NCBI RefSeq assembly: GCF_016808095.1
Contig: NC_068979.1
Span: 12,756,001-12,820,000 of the forward strand
From: Vigna angularis
Taxonomy: Eukaryota > Streptophyta > Magnoliopsida > Fabales > Fabaceae
DNA: 64,000 nucleotides
Direction of reading: 5' to 3'
Of the stretch, positions 1 to 10,290 are shown piece by piece. Numbering within the stretch: position 1 is the stretch's first letter; every line of letters starts with the position of its first letter. Made by a program: the position numbers and the translations under genes. The notes under the pieces were generated by a model that searched no databases, had not been told where the DNA came from, and was given only the letters and a program-made list of their open reading frames with translations.

Positions 1-4
1 TGAA

Positions 5-1789
5 TTGATAGACAACATGGCTACTAATGACAACGAGATGCTTAGTGAAAGAGGAACTCCAATTCAACAGAAGGGAGTCCTACAATTGCAATCTCAAGAT
101 TCCTTGCTTGGACAAAATAAAATCATAACTCAACAGTTGGAGAATTTGACAAAGACACTCGCTCAGTTGCCAAAGGAGTTGAAGATTGTTGCACAAATTC
201 AACAACTCTGTGAAATATGTGGTGGTGACCATATTAATGGTCAATGTGCTTTTCCAGTGGAGGCCCTAGAAGATGTCAATTTTATGGCCAATCAATTTCA
301 AAATCAATTCCAATACCGCCAAGGGAGCTTCAACCAAGGGTGCAAACCTCACCCAAGCATGGGTCAAGGTCAAAATGGACAAGCTGGACAAGCAGGGCAA
401 GTTAATAGACCACAACAACAACCATCACTATGGAAACAAGTATCTGCACTAAATGAGAGATAAAAAAAGCTTGAAGAAACTCTTCAACAATTTATTCAGG
501 TGACTATCTCCAATCACAAGAGCACTGAAGCTACAATTAGAAATATGGAGATTCAGGTTGGCCAAATGGCTAAGAAGTTGGAGGATATGCCTGACAGGAG
601 TTTTGGGGCTAATATTGAGGTTAACCCTAAGGAAGAGTGTAAAGCTATTGTGAGTATATGTGATGAGAGGGTGAATGAAAAAGAAAGAGTTGAGTTAGAA
701 AAAAGAGAAGAAAAAGAAGAGAGAAAAGGTGAGGATGAGAGAAAAGAGAAAGAAAAGAAGAGGGGAGTGAAAAATTGTGAGAAAAGTGAAAGAGTTCTTC
801 CTTATCCTAAGGGGAGTGAAAAATTTGATAAAGAGAGACAATATAAGCATTTTAAAGAGATCTTCAATCAATTGGAGATTGAGATACCTTTGACTGAAGC
901 ACTGCAACAAATTCTTGCTTATGCAAAGCACAGGAAGCAAATCCTCGCAAAGAAGAGATATCTAGAGGAGGAAACTAGTGATAAACAGGGAGAATGCAGA
1001 GCCATTTTGGAGAAACCACTTCCTCCAAAAGTGAAAGATCCAAAAAGTTTTACTATTCCTTGCGTCATTGGGAAGGAGAATATAAGAAAGACCTTAATTG
1101 ATTTAGGGTCAATCTTTAATTTGATGCCCTTATCTATGCTCGAAAGGATTGGTGATCTTGAAATCAAGCCAACCAAGGTGACTTTGCTCATGGCAGATGG
1201 ATCTTCCAAGAAACCCTATGCTGTAGTGGAAGATGTTGTGGTTTGTATAGAGAAACTTAAATTCTTGGTGGACTTTGTGGTGATAGAGATGGAGGAAGAG
1301 GAGAAGATCCCAATTATTCTTGGAAGGCCGTTTATGAAAACGACAAAGGTAATCATCAATGTGGATGATGGGTTGATAGTGCTTCAAGACCGAGAAGAAA
1401 AGGTGATTTTTAATGTCTTCAAAGTGGAGCAGCAGATTCAAGAGAAGGAAGCTAGTCATAAAACTGCATGTAAGGATGCACACGTGACTAGCTCTAAAGC
1501 TGCAAAGCCGGTCATCAAAGGTAAAAGTTGTTTCTTGTCACAGGTTAGGGAAGAAGAAAAAGATGGCAAAGGAAGGATGGTTCATGGTGACTTGATGGAT
1601 GCACAATTCAAACTTGGTACACCGGTAAGATTCAAAAACAAGTTGTGGGTTGTGAAAGATTTCAAAGAGAATGGAGTGATAGAGATTGAAGCTCTATATT
1701 CAAGGAGAGCCAAGAAGGTGGACCGAAAGCAATTGATGAGTTGGTGTGATGAAAGCAAGATGAACACCAACATTGAAGAAGGAAATTGA
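5..1789 (+). pseudogene. gag-protease polyprotein of E1 with one nonsense stop
   Basis: One reading frame runs across the interval, broken by TAA at 461-463; the downstream part stays in frame. The gag part has a zinc knuckle of form CX2CX3HX4C (CEICGGDH...C) around residues 69-81, then Q/N-rich sequence, then a K/E-rich linker (about 670-800). Protease follows near 1090-1420: the Athila-style motif DLGSIFNLMP replaces the usual D-S/T-G, with IILGRPF later. From about 1600 the frame continues into FKNKLWVVKDFKENG and KKVDRKQLMSW, which resembles the integrase C-terminal tail, so RT to integrase core appear to have been removed in frame. The frame ends at 1789, next to motif I. Confidence 0.8.
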
Positions 1790-1796
1790 GCTTTAT

Positions 1797-1845
1797 TGGG
1801 TCAAGCTAGTGACGTTAAAAGAGCGCTTGCTGGGAGGCACCCTAG
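1797..1845 (+). other. Conserved Athila post-pol motif I (E1)
   Basis: A ~49-nt block beginning TGGGTCAAGCTAGTGACG, containing the palindrome-like GCGCTT core and ending GGGAGGCACCC. It recurs at 2042-2090, 16882-16930, 26301-26348(-), 31554-31602(-) and 31835-31884(-). In better copies its end can fold as CTGGG-AGGCAA-CCCAG. It lies just 3' of the gag-pol frame. Non-coding role is inferred from conservation in different frames. Confidence 0.8.
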
Positions 1846-1930
1846 TGATTTGAGAACATTAATTTCTTTGAATTTATTTATTTTGGTGATGTAATTTGAA
1901 ACTTTGGAATATTATTATATTTGGGTTTAT

Positions 1931-2030
1931 CATCTACTGATGGATGCTAGGTTGATGAGTATTTATTGAAGGATACTCAGAAGGTCACCTACTAAAGGGT
2001 GATGGTAAGGTTTGAACCTACTGATGGGTG
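1931..2030 (+). other. Array of 8-nt-loop hairpins (E1)
   Basis: Four short dyads share an 8-nt loop close to TACTGATG: 1931-1946 (stem CATC/GATG), 1956-1979 (TGAGTATT/GATACTCA with one G.U pair), 1984-2003 (TCACC/GGTGA plus a wobble) and 2016-2029 (ACC/GGT, decayed). The array sits between motif I and motif II. Stems differ in sequence but keep pairing, while loop bases stay nearly constant. Confidence 0.8.
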
Positions 2031-2041
2031 CTGGAGGATTT

Positions 2042-2090
2042 TGGGTCAGGCTCGTGACGTTAAACAAGCGCTACCTGGGAGGCAACCCAG
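2042..2090 (+). other. Conserved Athila motif II (E1)
   Basis: Second copy of the motif at 1797, here with an intact CTGGG-AGGCAA-CCCAG hairpin at its 3' end. It follows the hairpin array and precedes the ORF3 leader. The pairing motif I / array / motif II is repeated in E4. Confidence 0.8.
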
Positions 2091-2344
2091 TTGATTGAAT
2101 TTATATGTGTTTATTTGTGTTGGTTTTGGTCTAGTTGCATTATAGGGATTGAATGTTTGAGTGATGTGAGAGACTAAATGCATTGGGTAAGTGAGAGGCA
2201 TTGGTAAAGGACACCTAGGGCAAGCTAGGAAGAAGGAGACTTGGTGCTGCGTATGCCACTCATCGGTAATTACCATTGAGCGCGAACGCTGCAGTTTTGC
2301 TTACTGGTCTTGTGTTAATTGGGCTCAGCGGGATTTGGCCCTTT

Positions 2345-3013
2345 AGGTCATTTTTATACCCTAAGGTGCGTCTTGGCCGCCACTTTCAGATCTCCCTCTT
2401 CCCATACACTCTCAAGCACTCTCCAAAGAGTTCTCTCTATTTTTCCCTTCTTCCCCCTTCATAAAATCTCTCTTTAAACCACCTTTGCATCAAGTTTCCA
2501 CTCAAGTTTGGGGTTTGGTGAGAGCATTGCTGTTAGGGGCTGACTTTTGCACATTCCTAGAGTATTCTACACATATTCACCCAAGTAAGTACAAGCATTT
2601 TACATTCTAGGGTTTTTGAAAGCATGAATTGGTATGAACATGGTTGTCTAAGCATGATTCTTGAGGGATTTTGATTTTTATGCATGATTACATGAATTAA
2701 TCACTGTTTGGACCGATTAAATTGCTTGATTTGGGTCTAGAACTAGGAAGAATGCATGTGGGTGGAGATTAAAAGTATTTTTGGGTGATTTTGAAAAATC
2801 TGCAGAAGCGTCGCTCAGGGGAAATTTCTGCTGAGCGCGATTTCTGTAGATTGGTGTTTTGAGTCTGTTTTACTTGATGGTTCTCTGCACAGGTTGCGCT
2901 TAGGGGTTTTGTTTGCCCTTAGCGGTGATAAGAATGGTTTTAGGGAGTTGTTTGGGGTTTACTAATGCTTAATGATGTTTCTTGTGGTTTTGTGAATTGT
3001 TTTTGATGTAGGG
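2345..3013 (+). promoter_or_regulatory. ORF3 leader with probable intron (2585-3011)
   Basis: A TATA-like TTTTTATACC lies near 2350. A pyrimidine-rich leader follows, then a strong donor CCCAA|GTAAGT at 2585 and an acceptor TGTAG at 3007-3011, three bases before the ORF3 ATG at 3014. E4 keeps the same arrangement on the other strand (donor 31106, acceptor 30688), with introns of 427 and 419 nt. The exon part also has a PPT-like AAGTTTGGGGTTTGG near 2504. Splicing of an env-position ORF is known for Athila-type elements; the promoter reading is inference. Confidence 0.55.
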
Positions 3014-5520
3014 ATGACCTCCTCATCGGGCAAGAGAATCAAGACCTTGGATCAAAGAGGAAGGAGAACGAACCAGAGCGGCCCTATTCCAGAAGGTTCC
3101 TTTCCCGCAAACATGAGTGCCATTTCAATATTGTCCAAGATAGAAGGCTACTAATGTAAGGAAAGGCTGGGTTGATACTTGATTTTGCTCCACAGTTTGG
3201 GGAGCAATTGGAGAACAGGAATTGGGAGAGACTAGCCACTTATCCTGCACTAGTTAACATAGCAGTGGTAAAAGAGTTCTACACTAATGCAAGGTGATGA
3301 CAAATTTATGAACACCGAAAACGGCGCCACAAACTTGTTTGACCCTCGGCAAGTGTGACCGAATCGTATCAAGTAATAAACTCAGTAAGACCAAGTATCG
3401 TTTTCCCAAAGGACTCACGGCCTAGTTAGTTATCTGATTTGTTGATTATTTAAGACTTGTGAACGATTGATTGTAGGTTTAAATGCAAAAGACAGTAATT
3501 AAACATGTATGCATGAATGTGATCAATGGCAGAAAGAGTAAAACAAACACGGAATGAATTATATGGATGAGTATGTTGTTGGGGTTATCAATTTCATCTT
3601 ATCGACTCTCATATACTTTAGGAATTCATCAATCTTTTCATCAATGTTAATGCCACTCTCTAAATCACCTTGTCAAGAAGGCCTATCCTTAATTACGAGT
3701 TCATACAATTCCTAGCATTCCTAGTAATTAGTTCTGAAGTGCCGGAGCTTAACGGCAACCAATATACTATTGGGAGAAATTCCCCAGATCTAGACTTCCC
3801 CGTACGTTCCCATATCAACAAAATCAATGATCATGACAATGAATGAGTTAAACACTGCATGCTTTGAGCAAAGAGGAAAAACCCTAACAATTAATCAAAG
3901 AAAGCATGTATCTCAAATAAGATGTTTAAACACAGATTCCATATATGAGAGTTTCACAAGATTACATTGATTCCCCAACAACAATACAAGGTTTAGTTCA
4001 CCATATTCATGGTGAATCTAGATGAACAATGATGAAAGAATGAAAGATAAAACCCTAGAAAGGTAGAGAGGTAGCCTGAGCATCCAAGATCTTCCTTCAA
4101 AGGGGTGGAAAAGAGAGTGTTTGCTTCGTCCCAACCAAAGATACAAACCCTAGGAAACCCTAAAGCTTATATACTATCCGTAAAATTACAGAAAATTAGG
4201 CCCAAACCCAAAATAGTACCGCTCAGCGGTAAGTGCGCGAGTTCATTTCTTCCCCTCATCGGCCTTTTCACCCCTCAGCGGAGCCAACGTGGGTTTCTGA
4301 GTGCCGCTCAGCGGTAAACTGCCGCTGTGCAGTGGTTGCGGCTTCTCCTTTTGCACTTTTTAATGTCTTTTCTGATTCCATTCCTATCCTTCTTCACTTC
4401 TTTCACCAAATTCACCTTAAAACCTGAATAAAACACTGAAATCAAGCATCAACCTGTCCAGCTCTCTTATTTCTAAAAATATAACCAAAAGCATGATTTC
4501 AAGCTAGTTTCTAAGTGTTAAAGGTTGCTTTTAGTATCAAATTTAAGCATGAAAATAACAATTTTTCAATTGTTATCACAAGGCAGTTGGGTGATTATCC
4601 CACTGAGGAATATATGAGCTATGTTAGAGGACACACCATTCGGTACGATCCTGATGCCATTAACAGGTTCTTAAATATAGAATGGGCTTGTGAGCAATGT
4701 CAGTTTGCTCTGAGTATGGAGGAAGGAGCAGACTTTGTTGATGTGGAGAGCGTGCTTTGTATGCCTGAAGGGCACTTTCAGAGAAATAGGAATGATGCTG
4801 TTGTGAATATCAGGAGAGCTGATTGACTCCTTTAGCAAAGTACTGGATGACATTTTCTCATGCCAACATCCAGCCTTATTCGCATGTCTTTGATATTACT
4901 GTCAGCAAGGCTCTTCTGCTGTACTGTGTGCTGAGAGCGAAGAGCATTAACATTGGCCAGGTCATAGCTAATGAGATACAGGTGTGTGCTAATACTATGA
5001 ACAACAAGGCACCTTCGGGGCATCCTTCTCTGATCACACACCTCTGTGAGCTAGCTGGAGTGAATATTTCTACACCGTCGTTTGAGAGGCCTAGGAAGGC
5101 GATTGATGAGGCCTACTACAGATAATATTGTGGCGAAGATGAGGCAGCTCAGCCAGTACCACCACGTCAGTCTTCTAGAAGGAGAGGACCATCACGAGGA
5201 CATGCACCGCCTCATGGTGCAGAGCCTTTTAAGATGAGGGACATGTATATGTCTCTGATGGAGGACAGGTTGCAGTGTATCCAAAGAGGACAGGTGGTCA
5301 CAACAGAGATGATCATTGGGATGTATGATACACCCCAGGACATCGGTGGACCATGGATGAATTCAACAATGTGGTGGCATGACCAGAGGAGCAAGCTCAG
5401 GCTAGTGGAGCTAGAGCAGCTGAAGCTCCAGCTATGGATGATGATGAGGATGATGATGATGACTTCGAAGATGCTGAAGATGAAGGAGAGGAGGAAGATT
5501 CGGATGATAGCAGGGGTTGA
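3014..5520 (+). pseudogene. ORF3 (env-position, 'putative plant transposon protein' type), broken
   Basis: Homologous to the intact ORF3 of E4 (29450-30685). Starts MTSSSGKRIKTLD after the acceptor at 3011. Damage: frameshift near 3050, TAA at 3157-3159, solo LTR 3295-4578, frameshift near 4823, TAA at 5123-5125 and a frameshift near 5345. Recognisable blocks include HANIQPYSHVFD, GHPSLITHLCELAG and FERPRKAIDEAYYR. The last frame is very acidic and ends at TGA 5518-5520. The family matches what I recall as Pfam Transposase_32; its function is unknown to me and no transmembrane segment is seen, so an envelope role is not supported. Confidence 0.75.
3295..4578 (-). mobile_element. Solo LTR, Athila-type, inserted in E1 ORF3
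   Basis: 1284 bp, TG...CA on either strand, flanked by perfect 5-bp duplications CAAGG (3290-3294 and 4579-4583); removing insert and one duplication restores the ORF3 frame. In sense orientation its last bases read AAATTTGTCATCA, preceded by a PBS-like TGGCGCCGTTTTCGG (complement of 3315-3329). CCGCTCAGCGG-type repeats lie at 4220-4330. No internal region remains. Confidence 0.93.
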
Positions 5521-5531
5521 TGAGGAGTAGA

Positions 5532-5557
5532 GATAGCATCTACTAATGGATGCTATC
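5532..5557 (+). other. 9-bp-stem hairpin just after ORF3 stop (E1)
   Basis: GATAGCATC - TACTAATG - GATGCTATC, a perfect 9-bp stem with an 8-nt loop, 11 nt after the TGA at 5518-5520. E4 has the same hairpin at the same distance with the loop-closing pair changed from C-G to T-A. Confidence 0.85.
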
Positions 5558-6809
5558 ACCTCTAGAGTAGGATTTTTTCTATCTTGTGTTTTGTACTGTT
5601 GAACTTATTTGCTTACGTTATTAGAATAGGTTGTGATGTACTCAGTGTGAACTTTATCTGCTATGATGGTTTGCTTGTGATTTATGCATGAAGAGTATTG
5701 CTTGATGATGCTAGGATATTGATTGATGTTGAGATTATTCACTATATGCTGATATACATGTGGTTGTTCACAAGCTATGTGAACAGATGCATGATGTTGT
5801 GATTGTGATTATGATGCTAAGCAGGATGTGTATGTGGAATGTTGAATGAGCCTATATGTGAGGTTTTGAACTCCAAAGTTTTTGTGATTGAATGCTATTA
5901 TATTGAAAGCATGAATGACTTTGCCTAGGTTTCTATGATTGAATCACTTGCTTGTATGTGTCTTATGTTCAAGGCCATTTGTTGGTAACCCTTTTTAGCC
6001 AAATGCATGATTTTAGCCCAATAAAAGAGAGTACAATGTGTTCTATCCTTTGAACCTTTAGCCTTAATATGATGTAAAAACCCTTTTTGATAATCTTTAC
6101 CTTGAGTTGAGTTGAGAATATCTTGTGGTATTGATAAAGGTTCAAGTTTGGGGTTGTTGGGAAGTCTAAAAAGGGAATACGACAAGCATTAAGATAAGCA
6201 CGTGAAAATCAAAATAAAAAAGAAAGAAAAGAAAGAAAAAGAGAAGCTCAATGCAAAGGAAAGTTGAGAATAAGTAAGAATGGTTGTGTTTACATGAGTA
6301 ACTCTTTTAACTCAAGGATTTTGTGATCCAGAAAAACCAATTTTCTCCTTAGCCCCAGCCTCATTATAAGCCATAGAAATGTCCTTATGATGATGCTTGC
6401 TTGTGAGTGTGTTTAATTGTGGTTGAATGAAAGGCAAAGTTGATTCATGTGACATTGTCATAGTATAGTGAATGAGTGACCTCTATATACACTTGTGTGA
6501 TTGAGTGAGACACTTTATCTAGTGAGGAATAATTCCATGAGCACATGATTACATCTAAGCTTAGTTAATTGATCATTCATGAGAATATCATCTCTTGGAT
6601 ACTATGTGATTATGTGAACACCACAATGAGTTTGAATAAAACAAAGCATGTGTGCATCTTGACTGAATTCTTTTTGAGGAGCTGATTTAAGTAATTACTT
6701 GTTTTGAAAGAAAGAGTTTTTGAATGTGTTGAACCATTGTATTGATTGGTGGAAGACTGAGTTACATCTTGTTTGCTTGAGGACAAGCAAAGTTCTAAAT
6801 TTGGGGTTG
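5558..6809 (+). other. 3' UTR and polypurine tracts of E1
   Basis: No coding frame supported. Sequence is shared with E4 (28170-29412) and partly with EB (24992-26300). The terminal PPT-like TTCTAAATTTGGGGTTG (6793-6809) abuts the LTR. A near copy, TTCAAGTTTGGGGTTG, lies at 6141-6156, about 650 bp upstream, and is conserved in the other two elements. Confidence 0.7.
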
Positions 6810-8092
6810 TGATAACGGTTGAAAAACCGTTATTTTTATACTTAATTTTGATATTAAAAACCACCTTTATGACTTAGAAACTAGCTTGGAATCATGTTTT
6901 TGCTTAAGTTTTGGAAATAAGAGAGTTGGATGGGTTTTATGCTTGGTTTTCCTTGTTTTGGCAGGAATTAAGATGAATTAGATGAAAGAAGTTGAAGTAG
7001 TAACGAGCTGGACTCAGGAAAGGAAGTAAAAGGGCACAACAGAAGAGCCGCAGTCACCGCTGAGCACAACTTTTACTGCTGAGTGACATTCTGAAGTACC
7101 GTAGTCACCATTGAGGGCCAAAACTGCAGCTGAGCGTCATCTTGAAGAGCCGCACTTACCGCTGAGCACCAAAAGTGCCGCTGAGCGCCATTTAATTGGG
7201 CTTAGGCCTTGTTTCTATAATTTTTAATAAACTATATAAGGCTTTAGTCGACCTAGGGTTGATATCTTTGGATAGAAAGAGGCGAAATCACACTTTCTTC
7301 ACCCCATGGAGGCGGATTTTGGATGCGGAAGCTCCTTTCTTCAAATTCTAGGGTTCTATCTTTCATTCTTTTCATTATTTTCATCTAGTTTCACCATGTC
7401 TACGGTGAACTAAACCTCCATTGTTGTTGGGGAAACGATGTAATCCTTTGAAACTCTCATGTATTGAATTGATTCTATATTTTATATACTTTGCTTCATT
7501 AATTGTTAGGGTTTTTCCTCTTTACTCTATGCATGCTTTGTTTAACTCATTCAATTGCATGATCATTGATGTTATCTATATGGACACATATAGGTAAATC
7601 TAGAACTGGGGAAATTCTCCCGGAAGCAATATTACCTAGACATAGGAATAGGAGGATCATTTGCCTTTATGCTTCTGCGCGAATGTAATGCATGAATAAT
7701 TGCTAGGGAGATAAGACATTGTAAACTAGTGATTAGGAGTAGGCTTTCTTCACCGAGACATCGAGTTTAAGGTAAATTAGAAAGTGACATTAACATTAAT
7801 GAAGAAAGATGAATTCTTGAATACATGAGAGTGGATAGGATAAGTCGGAAACCCCAACAACATCATCATTCATATTTTACGTCAATCTTTTTTGCTTCTT
7901 TCAATCCAATTGATCAAAACTTGCATTCATGTTTATTTTCCGCAATTCAAACACAATGATTTCGTTTACAAGTCTAATTTAATCAAGAAATCACATAACT
8001 GTCTAGGCCGTGAGTCCTTTGGAAAACGATACTTGGTCTTACCATTTTATTATTACTTGATACGATTCGGTACACTTGTCGAAGTGTTAACA
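6810..8092 (+). repeat. 3' LTR of E1
   Basis: 1283 bp, TGATAACGG...GTTAACA. TATATAAG at 7233-7240 is the likely promoter element; the stretch upstream (7050-7190) is rich in CCGCTGAGCG-like words. The next base (8093) is gag coding sequence of E2. This LTR ends at GTTAACA, the short form without the extension seen in solo LTR 3295-4578. Confidence 0.9.
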
Positions 8093-8770
8093 TATTGCTA
8101 GACCAAGGGTAAATGCAGCAAACATGGAGATGAAGCCTGCTCTCATTCAACTGGTGAAGAGCAATCAATTCAATGGATTAGCTCATGAAAATCTATATGA
8201 ACATCTGACCACGTTTAATGAAATATGCAATACAGTGAAGATTAATGGTGTGCCAGATGAGGCTATTAGACTTAGCTTGTTCCCTTTCTCTTTAGGAGGC
8301 AATGCTAAGATGTGGCTTAATTCATTCCCAGAGAATAGCTTCACTGAGTGGGAAGATGTGGCGGCAAAATTTCTGAATAAATATTTTCCTTAGTCTAAGG
8401 TAAATAAAGGTAAATAAGAAATTTCTTCTTTTAGACATGGCATGGACGAAACTCTAGGTCAAGCGTGGGATAGATTCAAAGATTTATTGTGGAAGACGCC
8501 CACACATGGCTTTGATGAACCTAGGGTGGTCATTCTTTTCCTTGGAGGACTTAGTTCACAGACTAAATTTATGCTGGATGACTCAGTTAGAGGTAATATC
8601 AAGTGCAAGACTCCAGAGGAAGCTTATTAGTTGATTGAAAATATGGCCGCCAATGATAATGAGATGCATAATGAAAGAGCTCAATTTCAACCGAAAGGAG
8701 TTCTACAATTACAATCTTAAGATGCTTTGTTAGCTCAGAACTAAATAATGAGTCAATAATTGGAGACTCT
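8093..8770 (+). pseudogene. gag fragment of Athila-type copy E2
   Basis: Matches the E3 gag block at 10536-11220: KPALIQLVKSNQFNGLAHEN, then FNEICNTVKINGVPDEAIRL and ETLGQAWDRFKDLL. Stops at 8391-8393, near 8415 and 8628 break the frame, several of them explained by CAG or CAA to TAG or TAA changes. Its upstream part would lie beyond E1, outside the window; its downstream part is cut at 8770 by E3. It is the target of both E1 and E3. Confidence 0.85.
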
Positions 8771-10133
8771 TGATAACGGTTGAAAAATCTTTATTTTTAT
8801 ACTTAATTTTGACATCAAAAACACCCTTTATGACTTAGAATCTAGCTTGAAATCATGCTTTTGCTTAAGCTGTGGAAATAAGAGAGTTGGATGGGTTTTA
8901 TGCTTGGTTTTCCTTGTTTTGGCAGGAATTTAGAGGAATTGGATGAAAGAAGTTGAAGTAGCAAGGAGTTGGACTCAAGAAAGGAAGGAAAATTGCACAA
9001 AAGAAGAATCGCAACAACCGCTAAGTGCCATTTCACCGCTGAGCGCCAAGCTTGCTGTTGAGTTCTTTGTCTGATGCTTAAGCGCCATCGCCGAGGGATA
9101 ATTCAAGTATCGGAGTCACCGCTGAGCGGCATTTCTACCGCAAAGCGCTAGAGTCTGCTATTAAGTGCACTGTTTCACACTTGGGCGCCATCACTGAGCG
9201 TCACTCTGAGTGTCGCACTTACCGCTGAGCGCAATTCCTACGTTGGGCCAATTTTCTATATTTTGAATAAACTATATAAGGGTTTAGTCAACCTAGGGTT
9301 GATATCTTTGGACAGAAAGAGGCGAAATTACACTTCTTTCACCCCTCGGAGGCGGATTTTGGATGCGGAAGCTCCGATCTTCAACTTTTAGGGTTCTATC
9401 TTTCATTCTTTTCATTATTTTCATCTAGTTTCACCATGTTTATGGTGAAGTAAACCTCCATTGTTGTTGGGGAAATGATGTAATCCTTTGAAACTCTCAT
9501 GTATTGAATTGATTCTTGATTATATATGCTTTACTTCATTAATTGTTAGGGTTTTTCCTCTATACTCTATGCATGCTTTGTTTAACTCATTGAATTGCAT
9601 GAACATTGATGTTATCAATATGGACACATATAGGTAAATCTAGAACTGGGGAAATTCTCTCGGAAGCAATATTACCTAGACATAGGAATGGGAGGATCTG
9701 TTGCCTTTACGCTTCTATGCGAATGTAATGCATGATTAATTGCTAGGGAGACAAGACATTGTGAACGAGTAATTAGGATTAGGCTTTCTTCACCGAGACA
9801 TCGGATTTAAGGTAAATTAGAAAGTGGCATTAACACTAATGAAGAAAGATGAATTCATAAATACATGAGAGTGGATAGGATAAGTCGGAAACCCCAACAA
9901 CATAATCATTCCATATTTTACATCAATAACTTTTGCATCTTTCAATCCAATTGATCAACACTTGCATTCATGTTTACTTTTCCGTAATATGAACAAAATG
10001 ATTTCGTTTACAAGTCTTATTTAATCAAGAAATCACATAACTGTTTAGGCCTTGAGTCTCCTGGGAAACGATAATTGGTCTTACCATTTATTATTACTTG
10101 ATACGATTCGGTACACTTGCCGTAGTGTTAACA
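8771..10133 (+). repeat. 5' LTR of E3
   Basis: 1363 bp, TGATAACGG...GTTAACA. Closely resembles 6810-8092 but has a longer block of CGCTGAGCG-like words (9010-9235). Immediately followed by the PBS region. Confidence 0.9.
9273..9280 (+). promoter_or_regulatory. TATA box in E3 5' LTR
   Basis: TATATAAG with the same flanks in the 3' LTR of E1 (7233-7240), the E3 3' LTR and other copies. It lies just 3' of the GC-rich dyad block, as expected for the U3 end. Confidence 0.65.
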
Positions 10134-10139
10134 AGTTTT

Positions 10140-10157
10140 TGGCTCCGTTGCCGGGGA
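10140..10157 (+). other. Primer binding site of E3 (tRNA-Asp type)
   Basis: TGGCTCCGTTGCCGGGGA, one mismatch to the complement of the 3' end of plant tRNA-Asp(GUC) (TGGCGCCGTTGCCGGGGA, derived from the known tRNA sequence). Six bases follow the LTR end. Confidence 0.85.
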
Positions 10158-10290
10158 CTCGTGGTTTAACCATTCTGTTTGTGTGATTATTGATTAGCTT
10201 TGACTTGATTTTTATCTTTTTGTTTTATCTTTTTATCTTTTTTTATCTTTTTGTGCTAACAATTGTTTCTAGGGTTTTGTTTTCTTGTGT

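Larger units (their letters stand above)
1..8092 (+). mobile_element. Athila-type Ty3/gypsy element E1, 5' end outside window, pol-deleted
   Basis: Order on + strand: gag (zinc knuckle), protease, short integrase-like tail, conserved motif I, hairpin array, motif II, ORF3 leader with a likely intron, ORF3, long 3' UTR, polypurine tract, 3' LTR 6810-8092. RT, RNase H and the integrase core are absent, so the copy could move only with help. The 3' LTR ends in CA at 8092 and the next base lies inside gag of another Athila-type copy, so E1 is nested in E2. The expected second target duplication (TATTG) would lie upstream of the window. Assignment to Athila rests on the DLGAS-like protease motif, the third ORF and the tRNA-Asp type PBS of its relatives. 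Confidence 0.85.
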
